Shown: positions 24,913 to 33,240, counted from the first letter of the stretch. The stretch: DNA of 64,000 nt from Lentilactobacillus buchneri (GCF_018314255.1 NZ_CP073066.1:434001-498000), one strand, 5' to 3'. Made by a program: numbers and translations. Notes: generated from the sequence alone by a model not told the origin.

Positions 24913-25914
24913 TTACTTTTTCTCGCCCACAAATGAGATGTGAGCATCCTGTCTAAGATTATAAATTAATTTATTGACGTACACACTGAGTTGACGCCAG
25001 TAATCATAATCATGTTTGTTTTGCGGGTTCTTTGGATCGTTAATCACTCTGGCAAAATCTTCAACCTCTGGCAGCATTGGATTCTCATCAATGGTGTTGC
25101 CAATGACCTGCTTGTTGCGATCGTCATCAATGTAAATCACTGCATTTATTTCTCCGGCATCATCGATTTCGATTAAGTCTTTGAGGCCGTAAATCTCCGA
25201 TGTCATATCTGAGTTGGTGATCTTTGAGAAGTTTAAAGTCACATTATACTCCGGATACTGCAAAATTGCTGTTCCTTTTCCGTCAACCCCGGTCCGAATC
25301 AGCTGTGAGTAATAAGCAGCCTCTTCCGGCATCCCGAACAAGGCAACGGCATCATAAACGGTATAAACGCCCAAATCCTGGAGAGCACCGCCGGCATATT
25401 TGAGTGAGAAGACGTTGGGTTCTTCACCCTCCAACACCAGATCATACCTGGAAGAGTATTTTGAATACGTGAATTCAGCGCCTTGAACCGTTTTAAGTTG
25501 ACCGAGCTTTTTTTCGATCGCATGAAAATTTTCGGTGTGAATATTGCGGGCGGCTTCAAAATAGAGCACTTGTGGATTCTCGTCCAACAAAGCTTGAATC
25601 TTCGCCATTTGTTTTTGAGTACTAAAGGCCGGCTTTTCAACAATGACATTTTTGCCGTGTTGAATGGCCATTTGGGCCTGTTCAAAATGGAGGCTATTGG
25701 GTGAGGCAATGTAGACCGTCTCAAACTGCCCCTTGGTAAAGAACGCATTCAGATCCGTAAAGGTTTCTTGGGCGCCGTTTTTGGCCGCAAAAGTTTTGGC
25801 CGTTTGGTCGTGTCGTGAATAGACACTGGTTAAGTCGAATTTGCGTGATAGTTTAATTGCGTCAATAAATTGCTGGGTAATCCAGTTGGTTCCAATAATT
25901 CCTAATTTAATCAA
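24913..25914 (-). CDS. Gfo/Idh/MocA family NAD(P)-dependent oxidoreductase
   Basis: A 333-residue dehydrogenase-like protein. The N-terminal Rossmann fold starts at once with LGIIGTNWITQQFIDAI (GxGxxG-like), followed by YIASPNSLHFEQAQMAIQHGKNVIVEKPAF, the family's conserved EKP motif with its catalytic-region Lys. The second half is the GFO_IDH_MocA C-terminal sheet, with YAGGALQDLGVYTVYDAVALFG. The substrate is probably a sugar, inositol or their derivatives but is not predictable. The start is TTG at 25914 with AAGGGCGG upstream. It appears co-transcribed with the DEAD helicase, though no functional link is evident. Confidence 0.88.
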   Translation of the reverse strand: MIKLGIIGTNWITQQFIDAIKLSRKFDLTSVYSRHDQTAKTFAAKNGAQETFTDLNAFFTKGQFETVYIASPNSLHFEQAQMAIQHGKNVIVEKPAFSTQKQMAKIQALLDENPQVLYFEAARNIHTENFHAIEKKLGQLKTVQGAEFTYSKYSSRYDLVLEGEEPNVFSLKYAGGALQDLGVYTVYDAVALFGMPEEAAYYSQLIRTGVDGKGTAILQYPEYNVTLNFSKITNSDMTSEIYGLKDLIEIDDAGEINAVIYIDDDRNKQVIGNTIDENPMLPEVEDFARVINDPKNPQNKHDYDYWRQLSVYVNKLIYNLRQDAHISFVGEKK

Positions 25915-26039
25915 TTTGATAACCGCCCTTCTTTAATTAAATTGTAACAAGGTTTTAACCCAATGAAAACGAAATCAGACACTCTCTGTTATATTTATCG
26001 ACTATACTGGGTTTCTACTATGACTAGGGGGATGATTTT

Positions 26040-26408
26040 TTGCGCAAAAGAAGTTTTTTTATCTTTATGGTGTCGTTTTTAATTAGTCTGTTCCATACCA
26101 AACGGACACCGAAACACCGGCCAGATCCTGCAGACCCAATGTTTTTCGTTGGGACCTGGCAGTTTAAGGACCACCGGGAGCGAGTCCATCGACTTGAAAT
26201 CGGCCCGGATCTAAAATTACTCATTGACGGAAAAGATATGTCTGCCAAGGTTTCATTATTAACCAGATATGAATTGTCGTACGTTGACAAATTTGGTTAT
26301 AAATTGGAAATTCGGGGGAATGAAGCCCGGCCAATCAAATTCTACGATGAATCTGAAAACTATACCTATGATTTACAATCGGCCAATGAAATTGAACAGT
26401 CAAATTGA
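26040..26408 (+). CDS. DUF4828-like small exported or anchored protein
   Basis: A 122-residue protein starting at TTG 26040, 8 bases after AGGGGG. Residues 1-20 (RKRSFFIFMVSFLISLFHT) form a short basic-hydrophobic N-terminus that could be a membrane anchor or signal. The rest is a compact domain containing FVGTWQFKDHRERVHRLEIGP, LLIDGKDMSAKV and YVDKFGYKLEIRG. The wording recalls DUF4828 proteins found in lactobacilli, from memory and not checked. Function unknown. It is monocistronic and convergent with the GH25 gene, with a terminator hairpin five bases past the stop. Confidence 0.65.
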   Translation: MRKRSFFIFMVSFLISLFHTKRTPKHRPDPADPMFFVGTWQFKDHRERVHRLEIGPDLKLLIDGKDMSAKVSLLTRYELSYVDKFGYKLEIRGNEARPIKFYDESENYTYDLQSANEIEQSN

Positions 26409-26412
26409 GTGA

Positions 26413-26437
26413 GGACTTACTGTGGTAAGGCCTTTTT
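26413..26437 (+). terminator. Terminator of the DUF4828-like gene
   Basis: GGACTTAC pairs with GTAAGGCC around TGTG (one mismatch), followed by TTTTTG. Confidence 0.7.
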
Positions 26438-26459
26438 GTTTTGGCCTGCTCCATACGCT

Positions 26460-27218
26460 TTAATTGATGTATTCCCGCCACTGTCTGCGATTACCGTTAA
26501 AGACCGACATCGGCAAAAAGATCAGTTGCGAGTCAAGCTTAAAGCCGGCCTTATCGTCTGCCTGAATAAACGTTGCATCGGCATTGGGCCGGCCAATCTT
26601 ACCGTCAGTCAACCAGAATTGGGTCTTAGCATTCGCCTTTAACTGCAGGCTCTTGATGATTTGTTGGGTCGCCGAAATGACCACCGGCCGTTTATAGTAC
26701 TGTCTTAACAGTTGCGAAAGCTGCCGGACTTCTTTTCTGGCTGCCTGCCAATGAATTGTTGACTGATCAAACGTTCCGTAATACTGAATTTGAATACAGA
26801 TCGGTAAACTACCGGTATTGTACTTGACTTGCCGGACAAAGTTTTTGAATTGGGCAGTTGGTGAACTGGTAAAACTAAAATAATGGTAGACCCCAATCGG
26901 TAACTGTGAACCTTGGCTGCGTTCGAAATTACTCTGAAAACTGTCATCGGTGAAGGCAGCTCCCTGAGTGGCCTTTATATAGACGAAACTGATGCCTTTA
27001 CTTTTCAAACTTTCAAAGTCGATATAGCCATTACTTTGATCGATGGTCACCCCATGAATTGGGTATTTTTTCAGCTGCTGATTTTCGTGCCAGCGCAACA
27101 GCAAAAAGGTCGAAAAGCCAATCAAGATTAACAAAAAAATGCCGAAAACTACCCTGCGTGTGCGTTTCCTGCGCTGGTAAGTTTCAGCATATATTGGTTG
27201 AATGTCTCTTCGCTTCAT
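26460..27218 (-). CDS. GH25 lysozyme-fold protein lacking the catalytic acids
   Basis: A 252-residue protein with a basic N-terminus and one membrane helix (about 24-41), then a GH25 muramidase-like domain outside the membrane. The fold is recognisable from GYIDFESLKSKGISFVYIKATQGAAFTDDSF and LPIGVYHYFSF. The acids used for catalysis are missing: the usual GxDVS strand reads GVTID (Thr58 in place of Asp), and the usual DxE after the LP-strand reads Gln143-Ile-Gln145 (codons CAA ATT CAG near 26790). It is therefore probably not an active muramidase; peptidoglycan binding or scaffolding is a guess. It lies 38 bases downstream of the RpiR regulator, likely the same transcript. Confidence 0.75.
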   Translation of the reverse strand: MKRRDIQPIYAETYQRRKRTRRVVFGIFLLILIGFSTFLLLRWHENQQLKKYPIHGVTIDQSNGYIDFESLKSKGISFVYIKATQGAAFTDDSFQSNFERSQGSQLPIGVYHYFSFTSSPTAQFKNFVRQVKYNTGSLPICIQIQYYGTFDQSTIHWQAARKEVRQLSQLLRQYYKRPVVISATQQIIKSLQLKANAKTQFWLTDGKIGRPNADATFIQADDKAGFKLDSQLIFLPMSVFNGNRRQWREYIN

Positions 27219-27256
27219 ATAAAGGTCATCTCAGTTACCCGAAAAATCCAGTTAAA

Positions 27257-28102
27257 TTAAGTCCGGGTACTTTCAATAATATTTTGAACGTTGCGAATCG
27301 CATCTTCTGTCGCCGGACCCATCCGAACCGTTGCCATCATAAACAACGTATCGACAATTGCGAGTTGGGCAAGCAGTGAATACATCCCTTCAGAACGGTA
27401 ATTGGATTCATCACTAGACGAAATAAATGTAATATCACTATGCAGTGCGAGCGGTGAGTCCGGATAGCTGGTAATCCCGATAACCGGCACCTTTCGCTTC
27501 TTTAAGGTTTCGGCAACTTTTAAAGTTTGGCGATTTTTGCCCGAGTGGGAAACCACGATTGCGCAATCTTCTTCACCCAATTTTACAGCTTCCATCAACT
27601 GTACGTCAAAGTCTGGATAATAGAAGCAGTCAATCGACGTCCGCAAGAACTTATGATAACCGTCCAGGGCCGCAACTGACGAGCCGCCAAGGCCAAATAA
27701 GCCCAGACGACGACAATGAATAATTCTGAGGACTGCCCGAGCAAATTCATCTTCATCAATTCCTGCCCGGGTATCTTGAATTGCCCGCTGACTGCTGTTA
27801 AAAATCTTGTCAGCGATCGTTCCTAAAGAATCGTTGGCATCGATATCTTTAAAAATCGGCAGGTTCTGCGGCCGTAACTGCGTGTAGGCCAGCGCCAAAG
27901 TAAACTCACGGAAATTGCCATAACCCAGTGTCTTCACTAACCGAGAAACCGAAGCGGTTGAGGTTTCAGTCACTTCTGCCAAATCTTCAATATTGGCTTC
28001 TGAGGCCGCTTGAGGATTCTCCATCACATATTTTGCAATTTTTTTATTAGTTCTGCTTAATTCATCAAACGATTGTTTTAATAATTGAACTGGCGAGCTC
28101 AT
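27257..28102 (-). CDS. MurR/RpiR-family regulator, probable gluconate regulator
   Basis: A 281-residue transcription regulator with an N-terminal RpiR helix-turn-helix (residues 1-75: ANIEDLAEVTETSTASVSRLVKTLGYGNFREF) and a C-terminal SIS domain (about 120-250: GLFGLGGSSVAALDGYHKF, AIVVSHSGKNRQTLKVAETL) that binds a phosphosugar. The ATG at 28102 has AAAGGTGA upstream; the GTG three codons earlier lacks a site. It is divergent from gluconate kinase, so it likely controls gntK/gntP with 6-phosphogluconate or a related effector. An inverted repeat TGAAA-N5-TTTCA lies inside the gntK promoter spacer and could be its operator. Confidence 0.88.
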   Translation of the reverse strand: MSSPVQLLKQSFDELSRTNKKIAKYVMENPQAASEANIEDLAEVTETSTASVSRLVKTLGYGNFREFTLALAYTQLRPQNLPIFKDIDANDSLGTIADKIFNSSQRAIQDTRAGIDEDEFARAVLRIIHCRRLGLFGLGGSSVAALDGYHKFLRTSIDCFYYPDFDVQLMEAVKLGEEDCAIVVSHSGKNRQTLKVAETLKKRKVPVIGITSYPDSPLALHSDITFISSSDESNYRSEGMYSLLAQLAIVDTLFMMATVRMGPATEDAIRNVQNIIESTRT

Positions 28103-28169
28103 AATGATCACCTTTCATGGATTGTAAGTGTCTTATTTTCATCAATGTAAATATTTTACAACAAAATTC

Positions 28170-28198
28170 TTGCATTGTGAAATTGTTTTTCATATAAT
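28170..28198 (+). promoter_or_regulatory. gntK promoter with inverted-repeat operator
   Basis: TTGCAT (28170-28175) and TATAAT (28193-28198) are 17 bases apart. TGAAA-TTGTT-TTTCA (28178-28192) fills the spacer and is a candidate RpiR-family operator. A partial catabolite-response-like sequence TGAAAGCGCTTC occurs in the ~200-base leader at 28350-28361; it matches only the first part of the cre consensus. Confidence 0.6.
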
Positions 28199-28400
28199 TG
28201 TGTTTGCGTTTCCATTACCAGGAAATTCAATGGTCGAAATATTTGAAGTCTCCCGGTGATAATGATATTTTTAGTGAGAAGCGGTACCGAGCCAATTCTT
28301 CAGCACTCGACATTGGTTTAACGATGCAGCTATATTTTTTGCCATTATTTGAAAGCGCTTCGGCCGTTGACTCAACTAATACAGAAGGGAAGTTATTTAC

Positions 28401-29963
28401 ATGGATTATACGCTAGGTGTTGATATTGGAACAACCAGTGTTAAAACCGTGCTCTACGATGTTAAGGGTAAGGTGCATGGATATTCCAACAATGGATATC
28501 CCCTATACCAGGACACCCCTGATATGGCCGAGGAAGACCCTGAAGAAATCTTTTCAGCGATGTCTGACGGCATTACCGAATTGGTTCGAAAGGCCAATAT
28601 GAAACCAGGAGAGCTGAAGGGTGTTGCATTTTCCTGTGCAATGCATAGTTTAATTCTTCTGGATGAGAATCACAAACCACTCACCCGGGCAATTACCTGG
28701 GGTGACAACCGGGCGGTCAATTATGCTGATAAGTTGAAGGCCAGCCCTGAGGGAATGGAAATCTATAAGCATACCGGAACGCCCATTCACCCGATGACCC
28801 CACTCACCAAGCTGATTTGGCTGCGCAATGATCATGCCGATCTATTCAAGCAAGCCCGCTGGTTCGTTGGCATTAAGGAATACATTCTTTACAAATTATT
28901 CGGTGTCTTAAAAGAAGATTACTCCATCGCCAATGCCACCGGAATGTTTAACATCTACAATATGGACTGGGATGAACAAGCCCTGAAACTTGCCGGCGTT
29001 ACACGGGATCAATTGCCTGATTTAGTTGATACCACTTATCAATTAAAAGGGATGCGTGAAGAGTACGCTAAAGTGCTGGGAATTGACATCAATACCCCAT
29101 TTATCATCGGTGCTTCAGATGGTCCACTGGCCAACTTGGGGGTTAATGCGATTCAACCCGGGGTTGTCGCTGTCACCATTGGAACTTCCGGTGCCGTTCG
29201 GGTTGTCACTGATAAACCGCATACCGATCCAAAGGCCCGGGTATTTTGCTACTACCTAGCCAAGAACATGTGGGTCGTTGGCGGCCCTGTCAATAATGGT
29301 GGCGTTGTCTTCCGCTGGGTTCGTGATCAACTCTGTGCCCCGGAAAAAGTCACTGCTGAACAAATGCACATCGATCCATACGACCTCTTGACAGAAATTG
29401 CTGCCAAAGTGCCGGCTGGATCCGATGGCTTGCTGTTCTTCCCATTCCTGGGCGGTGAACGTGCCCCAATCTGGGACGCTAATGCCCGTGGCTCATTCTT
29501 TGGCCTTAACCGGACCCACACGCGTGCCCACATGATTCGGGCCGTTTTGGAAGGTATCGTCTACAACCTTTACACGGTTGCTTTGGCCCTTGAAGAAGTC
29601 GTTGGTCAACCAACCAGCATCCAAGCCAGCGGTGGTTTTGCCCGTTCTGCGCTTTGGCGTCAAATGCTGACCGATATTTTCGAACAGGACGTTGCGATTC
29701 CTGAAAGTTTCGAAAGTACCGCTTTGGGGGCAGCCACTTTGGGGATGTACAGTTTGGGCCTGATTGACAGCCTTTCCGACGTTTCCAATTTTGTCGGCAC
29801 CACGGTTGTTCATCACCCGGATCCAAAGAACTTCCAGGCGTACCGGGAATTGATTCCAATCTATATTCGCCTAAGTCGTTCACTTCAACCCGAATACAAG
29901 AATATCGCCGAGTATCAGCGTCGTCACGAACACGAAGATGAAGACGCCGAGAAGTCTGAATAG
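28401..29963 (+). CDS. gntK: Gluconate kinase, FGGY family
   Basis: Phosphorylates gluconate to 6-phosphogluconate, which enters the phosphoketolase/pentose-phosphate route used by heterofermentative lactobacilli. There are 520 residues, normal for FGGY kinases. The N-terminal phosphate loop is GVDIGTTSVKTVLYD; other family marks are AITWGDNRA, the catalytic Asp region GASDGPLANLG, TIGTSGAVR, and PFLGGERAPIWDANARG. The C-terminal ATP site reads ASGGFARSALWRQM. The tail after residue 505 is rich in His, Asp and Glu. The ATG follows GAAGGGAAG. The permease gene follows 34 bases downstream but is broken by an IS30 element, so gluconate uptake may now depend on another transporter. Confidence 0.92.
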   Translation: MDYTLGVDIGTTSVKTVLYDVKGKVHGYSNNGYPLYQDTPDMAEEDPEEIFSAMSDGITELVRKANMKPGELKGVAFSCAMHSLILLDENHKPLTRAITWGDNRAVNYADKLKASPEGMEIYKHTGTPIHPMTPLTKLIWLRNDHADLFKQARWFVGIKEYILYKLFGVLKEDYSIANATGMFNIYNMDWDEQALKLAGVTRDQLPDLVDTTYQLKGMREEYAKVLGIDINTPFIIGASDGPLANLGVNAIQPGVVAVTIGTSGAVRVVTDKPHTDPKARVFCYYLAKNMWVVGGPVNNGGVVFRWVRDQLCAPEKVTAEQMHIDPYDLLTEIAAKVPAGSDGLLFFPFLGGERAPIWDANARGSFFGLNRTHTRAHMIRAVLEGIVYNLYTVALALEEVVGQPTSIQASGGFARSALWRQMLTDIFEQDVAIPESFESTALGAATLGMYSLGLIDSLSDVSNFVGTTVVHHPDPKNFQAYRELIPIYIRLSRSLQPEYKNIAEYQRRHEHEDEDAEKSE

Positions 29964-30132
29964 CACCTGTCCGTTTTTTATTTGAAAGGGGAAAACTATG
30001 ATATTAAAGCTGCTAGCCTTGCTGATCGGAATTATTTTCCTGTTGGTTCTGATTATCAAGTTCAAAATTAATACCTTCGTTTCGTTGGTATTAAGGTAGA
30101 TTGTAAAATTAATCCGAACGCTGTTCGGGCAA

Positions 30133-30196
30133 AAAAGATCAGCTTCCTTTAAAATGGTGTTTACCACAAACCCATCTTTTAGGAGCTGATCTTTTG
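30133..30196 (+). promoter_or_regulatory. RBS-sequestering hairpin of IS30 type 2
   Basis: AAAAGATCAGCTTCCT (30133-30148) pairs with AGGAGCTGATCTTTT (30181-30195) with a single bulged base. The right arm contains the Shine-Dalgarno AGGAG and runs into the TTG start at 30194. It is the same arrangement as at 956-1018 in the other IS30, although the sequences differ. Confidence 0.65.
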
Positions 30197-31123
30197 TCTA
30201 GTATAACCTATTCCGAACGAATTAAAATCGAAACCTTTTGTGAACTAGGGCTGTCCAATATCCAAATGGGCGTTCGGCTGAACCGATCACCGTCAACAAT
30301 TTCTTATGAATTATCTCGATGTCAACCTTATCAGGCTGAATTAGCACAAACAGATGCCGAATACAAGCGATCACGATGTGGTCGGAAAACTAAGCTGAGC
30401 GATGAGTTAAAGCAAAAAATTCTCAACCATTTACGTCTAAGCTGGTCACCAGGAATGATTGCTCACGAATTTAAACTAGCTACTAAATCTATTTATAATT
30501 GGCTAAATCAGGGGAGAATTGATTTCTCCTTGAATGATCTACCTGAACATGGCGTACGCCAACGGCGTAACGTTGACCAACGATCCAAATATAATCAATC
30601 TTTGGGGCGATCAATTGAACAGCGTCCCATGATGATTAATCAACGTAATCGCATCGGCGATTTTGAACTAGATACAGTCGTTGGTCCTCGTGGGCATAGT
30701 AAGGCAGTTTTATTAACTTTAATCGATCGCAAATCACGGTTCCTTTGGGCATACCGGTTAAAAGATCGGACGACAGCGACTGTTAATGAAGCACTAACTA
30801 AGTTCCTAACCACTTTTAATGGTCCGGTGCACAGCTTTACTGTGGACCGTGGCACTGAGTTTAGTGGGCTAGTATCACTTGAATCACAATATGGTATTAA
30901 GACCTATTACTGCCATGCTTATACGCCAGCTGAGCGCGGCAGTAATGAACGATTTAATCGGAACTTACGCTATTTTTATCCTAAGGGGACTTATTTTGAG
31001 CACATTAGTGCTCAAGGCTTGAAAACCACCTTACTCGAAATTAATCAGAGACCACTTAAAATACTTGACTGGCAAACACCTTATCAGGTCATGCTGACCA
31101 ATTTGTCAAAAAATTCGGATTAA
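30194..31123 (+). CDS. IS30-family transposase (309 aa)
   Basis: DDE transposase of the element interrupting gntP. The N-terminal helix-turn-helix reads ITYSERIKIETFCELG, then SPSTISYELSR. The catalytic residues are in IGDFELDTVVGPRG (first Asp, about residue 157), FTVDRGTEF (second Asp, about 218) and RGSNERFNRNLRYFYPKGT (Glu, about 254). The length is typical and the frame intact. The start is TTG at 30194, 8 bases after AGGAG. The stop TAA is at 31121-31123, immediately followed by a TTG that is in frame with the 3' part of gntP, so translational coupling into gntP is possible in principle. Confidence 0.93.
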   Translation: MSSITYSERIKIETFCELGLSNIQMGVRLNRSPSTISYELSRCQPYQAELAQTDAEYKRSRCGRKTKLSDELKQKILNHLRLSWSPGMIAHEFKLATKSIYNWLNQGRIDFSLNDLPEHGVRQRRNVDQRSKYNQSLGRSIEQRPMMINQRNRIGDFELDTVVGPRGHSKAVLLTLIDRKSRFLWAYRLKDRTTATVNEALTKFLTTFNGPVHSFTVDRGTEFSGLVSLESQYGIKTYYCHAYTPAERGSNERFNRNLRYFYPKGTYFEHISAQGLKTTLLEINQRPLKILDWQTPYQVMLTNLSKNSD

Positions 31124-32410
31124 ATTTGCAATCTACCTTAACCGCTGTTGTTACTGCGATCATGCTGCAGATGCCACTAGGTACGATCGCTGATTCCGTC
31201 TCAAATGGTATTGGAAGTCAACTGGGCGAATTGTCCATGGTCTTCGGCTTTGGTGCCATGTTAGGGCGATTGGTTTCTGATTCCGGTGGTGCTTATATGA
31301 TCGCCGAAACGCTGATCAAACGATTTGGTAAAAAGCGTCTCCAGATCGCCGTTATGTTGGCTTCATTTATTTTAGGAATTGCGTTGTTCTTCGAAGTTGG
31401 AATGGTTTTACTGGTTCCAATTGTCTTCGCAATTGCCGTTGAAGCAGGTGTGCCAATTCTTTATTTAGGAATTCCAATGGCCGCTGCCTTGTCAGTTACC
31501 CACGGATTTTTGCCACCCCATCCAGCACCAGTTGCCATTGCGCAGGTCTTGGGTGCCAACGATGGTAAGGTTCTCCTGTTTGGATTTGTCATTGCAATTA
31601 TTGCCGCTTATATCGCCGGGCCATTGTTCTCAAAGATGGCTCGTAAATTTGCACCCGCTGCATTCGAGCGAAAAGGAAACCTTTCTTCAATCGGTGAAGT
31701 GAAACAATTTACCCCTGAAGAATCACCATCGTTTGGACTGTCAGTATTAACTGCCCTGTTCCCAGTTCTGCTGTTGGCGATTGCCACAATTTATAAAATG
31801 ACCATCAATGGTGGAGTTGATCCAAAGAACCCTTCTGTGATTGATTCAATCATTGAATTCATTGGATCTCCAAGTATCGCAATGTTGATTTCATTATTCT
31901 TCGCAATGTATACCATGGGCTGGGGTCGTAAACGAACCACTGCTCAAATCATGGAATCACTTGAAAATGCGGTTAAATCAATCGCCATGCTGCTATTAGT
32001 TATTGGTGGTGGTGGTGCCTTCAAACAAGTTCTGATCGACGGTGGTGTTGGTAAAGCCGTTGCTCAACTGTTCATTGGTTCACCAATTTCACCATTAATC
32101 CTTGGCTGGTTGGTTGCCGTTGTTCTCCGAATCGCTTTGGGTTCCGCAACCGTTGCTTCATTGACAGCTGCAGGAATCGTCGCCCCATTGATGGCCCAAG
32201 CTGGGGTTGACCCAGCATTGATGGTTCTGGCCATTGGTGCCGGCTCATTGGCCGCATCACATGTTAACGATGCCGGCTTCTGGATGTTCAGAGAATATTT
32301 CGATTTAACAATTAAGCAAACTCTTCAGACTTGGACCGTGTTGGAATCAATCATTTCAGTCGTTGGTATCATCATGGTTATGGGACTGAACTTGATTTTC
32401 CATTAATGAG

Positions 32411-32530
32411 AGAGTGTGAACTCAGGCGCTCAGCTTTTGAGCATTAGTTTAATACAGGCCGTTAACGCTGATTTTGCGTTGACGGCCTGTATTGGACTAA
32501 GCGGAAAAAGCTGCCTGAGAGAACACATTT
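32411..32530 (+). repeat. AGAGTGYGA modular hairpin element downstream of gntP
   Basis: A 120-base module starting AGAGTGTGA, four bases after the gntP stop, and ending GAACACATTT. Outer arms are CTCAGGC..CAGCTTTT and AAAAAGCTGCCTGAG. The inner hairpin AATACAGGCCGTTAACGC / GCGTTGACGGCCTGTATT is nearly perfect. It has the same architecture as the modules at 50165-50416. A second, truncated copy follows. Confidence 0.75.
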
Positions 32531-32535
32531 TAACC

Positions 32536-32575
32536 AGAGTGTGCCCCCAGGCGCCCAGCTTTTGAGCGCCATTTC
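32536..32575 (+). repeat. Truncated second copy of the AGAGTGYGA element
   Basis: AGAGTGTGCCCCCAGGCGCC then CAGCTTTTGAGC repeats the left part of the module at 32411. It stops before any hairpin, merging into the bioY terminator region. Confidence 0.65.
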
Positions 32576-32591
32576 AATCACACAAACTCCA

Positions 32592-32632
32592 AAAAGACTC
32601 GAGCAAACCAATCATATTTGCTCGAGTCTTTT
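32592..32632 (-). terminator. Bidirectional terminator of bioY
   Basis: AAAAGACTCGAGCAAA and TTTGCTCGAGTCTTTT form a perfect 16-bp stem with a 9-base loop, 12 bases past the bioY stop. Confidence 0.92.
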
Positions 32633-32644
32633 GTATCCAGTCAA

Positions 32645-33187
32645 TTAAACCCGTCCAGCTGCTCCACTCATCACTTTCATTCGGACGGCTACCAAGTATG
32701 CGACAACTGCCTTCAGCGTGTCGCCAGGGATAAACAACAGGCCTGAAGTCAATGCACCGATCAGTGAGATCGGCGTCACCCACCACAGCCAGAGGGCGCC
32801 CATCACGTTAACAATCAAAACACTGCTGATCCAAATGACAATTAGTTGACCCCATGAATGGCTCATAAACGGCCGTGAGCGGCAACAACCCATCATGAGA
32901 GGCGTTATGAGCCAACCGAACAAATAGCCCGCTGTGGGGCCGATAAAGACTGCTGGGCCGGCTTGACCACCGGAGAGGACCGGGAACCCCAAAAATGCCA
33001 GCAGTAAGAATACCCCAACTGCGATCGTGCCGTTCTTTGACCCCAAAAAGAGGCCTGCTAACATAATCCCTAAGTTCTGCATCACAATCGGCACGGGAAT
33101 GATCCCTAAAGGAATTGGTGGAATCATCCCCAACACGATAATGGCTGCAATCATCAAGGCTGTTTGTGTCAATTGTCTAATTTTCAT
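32645..33187 (-). CDS. bioY: Biotin transporter substrate-binding subunit BioY
   Basis: S component of an ECF-type vitamin importer that captures biotin. The 180 residues with about six hydrophobic segments match BioY. Conserved stretches are IPPIPLGIIPVPIVMQNLGIMLAGLFLG near residue 22, VFLLLAFLGFPVLSGGQAGPAVFIGPTAGYLFGW and the C-terminal FIPGDTLKAVVAYLVA. It relies on EcfA/A'/T encoded elsewhere. RBS AAAGGA precedes the ATG. It lies downstream of birA, separated by a terminator-like hairpin, and beside biotin-dependent acetyl-CoA carboxylase genes, which fits a biotin supply role. Confidence 0.92.
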   Translation of the reverse strand: MKIRQLTQTALMIAAIIVLGMIPPIPLGIIPVPIVMQNLGIMLAGLFLGSKNGTIAVGVFLLLAFLGFPVLSGGQAGPAVFIGPTAGYLFGWLITPLMMGCCRSRPFMSHSWGQLIVIWISSVLIVNVMGALWLWWVTPISLIGALTSGLLFIPGDTLKAVVAYLVAVRMKVMSGAAGRV

Positions 33188-33201
33188 ATCATTTTCCTTT
33201 C

Positions 33202-33240
33202 AAAAAACGGTTAACCGACTTCTATGCGCCGCTTAACCGT
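33202..33240 (-). terminator. Hairpin between birA and bioY
   Basis: On the minus strand ACGGTTAA pairs with TTAACCGT, followed by TTTTTG. It is placed 15 bases after the birA stop and just before the bioY ribosome site, so it could terminate or attenuate read-through into bioY. Confidence 0.65.

Larger units (their letters stand above)
30094..31138 (+). mobile_element. IS30-family insertion sequence (copy type 2) inside gntP
   Basis: A 1,045-base element with ends AGGTAGATTGTAAAATTAAT (left) and, reverse-complemented, AGGTAGATTGCAAATTTAAT (right), both continuing CCGAA. It is flanked by TA on both sides (30092-30093 and 31139-31140), a 2-base target duplication; a 3-base reading (TTA) is possible. 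Its sequence is unrelated at the ends to the IS30 copy at 910-2013. Confidence 0.95.
29998..32406 (+). pseudogene. gntP: Gluconate permease GntP, split by an IS30 insertion
   Basis: Gluconate:H+ symporter of the GntP family. The 5' fragment (29998-30093, ATG after AAAGGGG) encodes the first membrane helix, LLALLIGIIFLLVLIIKF, and ends NTFVSLVL. The IS30 element follows; at 31141 the same frame resumes with TAVVTAIMLQMPLGTIADSV and runs intact to 32406 (GAMLGRLVSDSGGAYMIAE, AALSVTHGFLPPHPAP, ASHVNDAGFWMF). Removing the element and one TA restores the frame exactly. Without repair the full protein cannot be made. A TTG at 31126 inside the IS right end opens the 3' part (426 codons) 2 bases after the transposase stop, so a product lacking helix 1 is conceivable. 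Confidence 0.9.

Noticed and set aside
28198..28416. Small plus-strand frame in the gntK leader
   Set aside because: Starts right after the -10 box, no ribosome site, and overlaps the gntK start.
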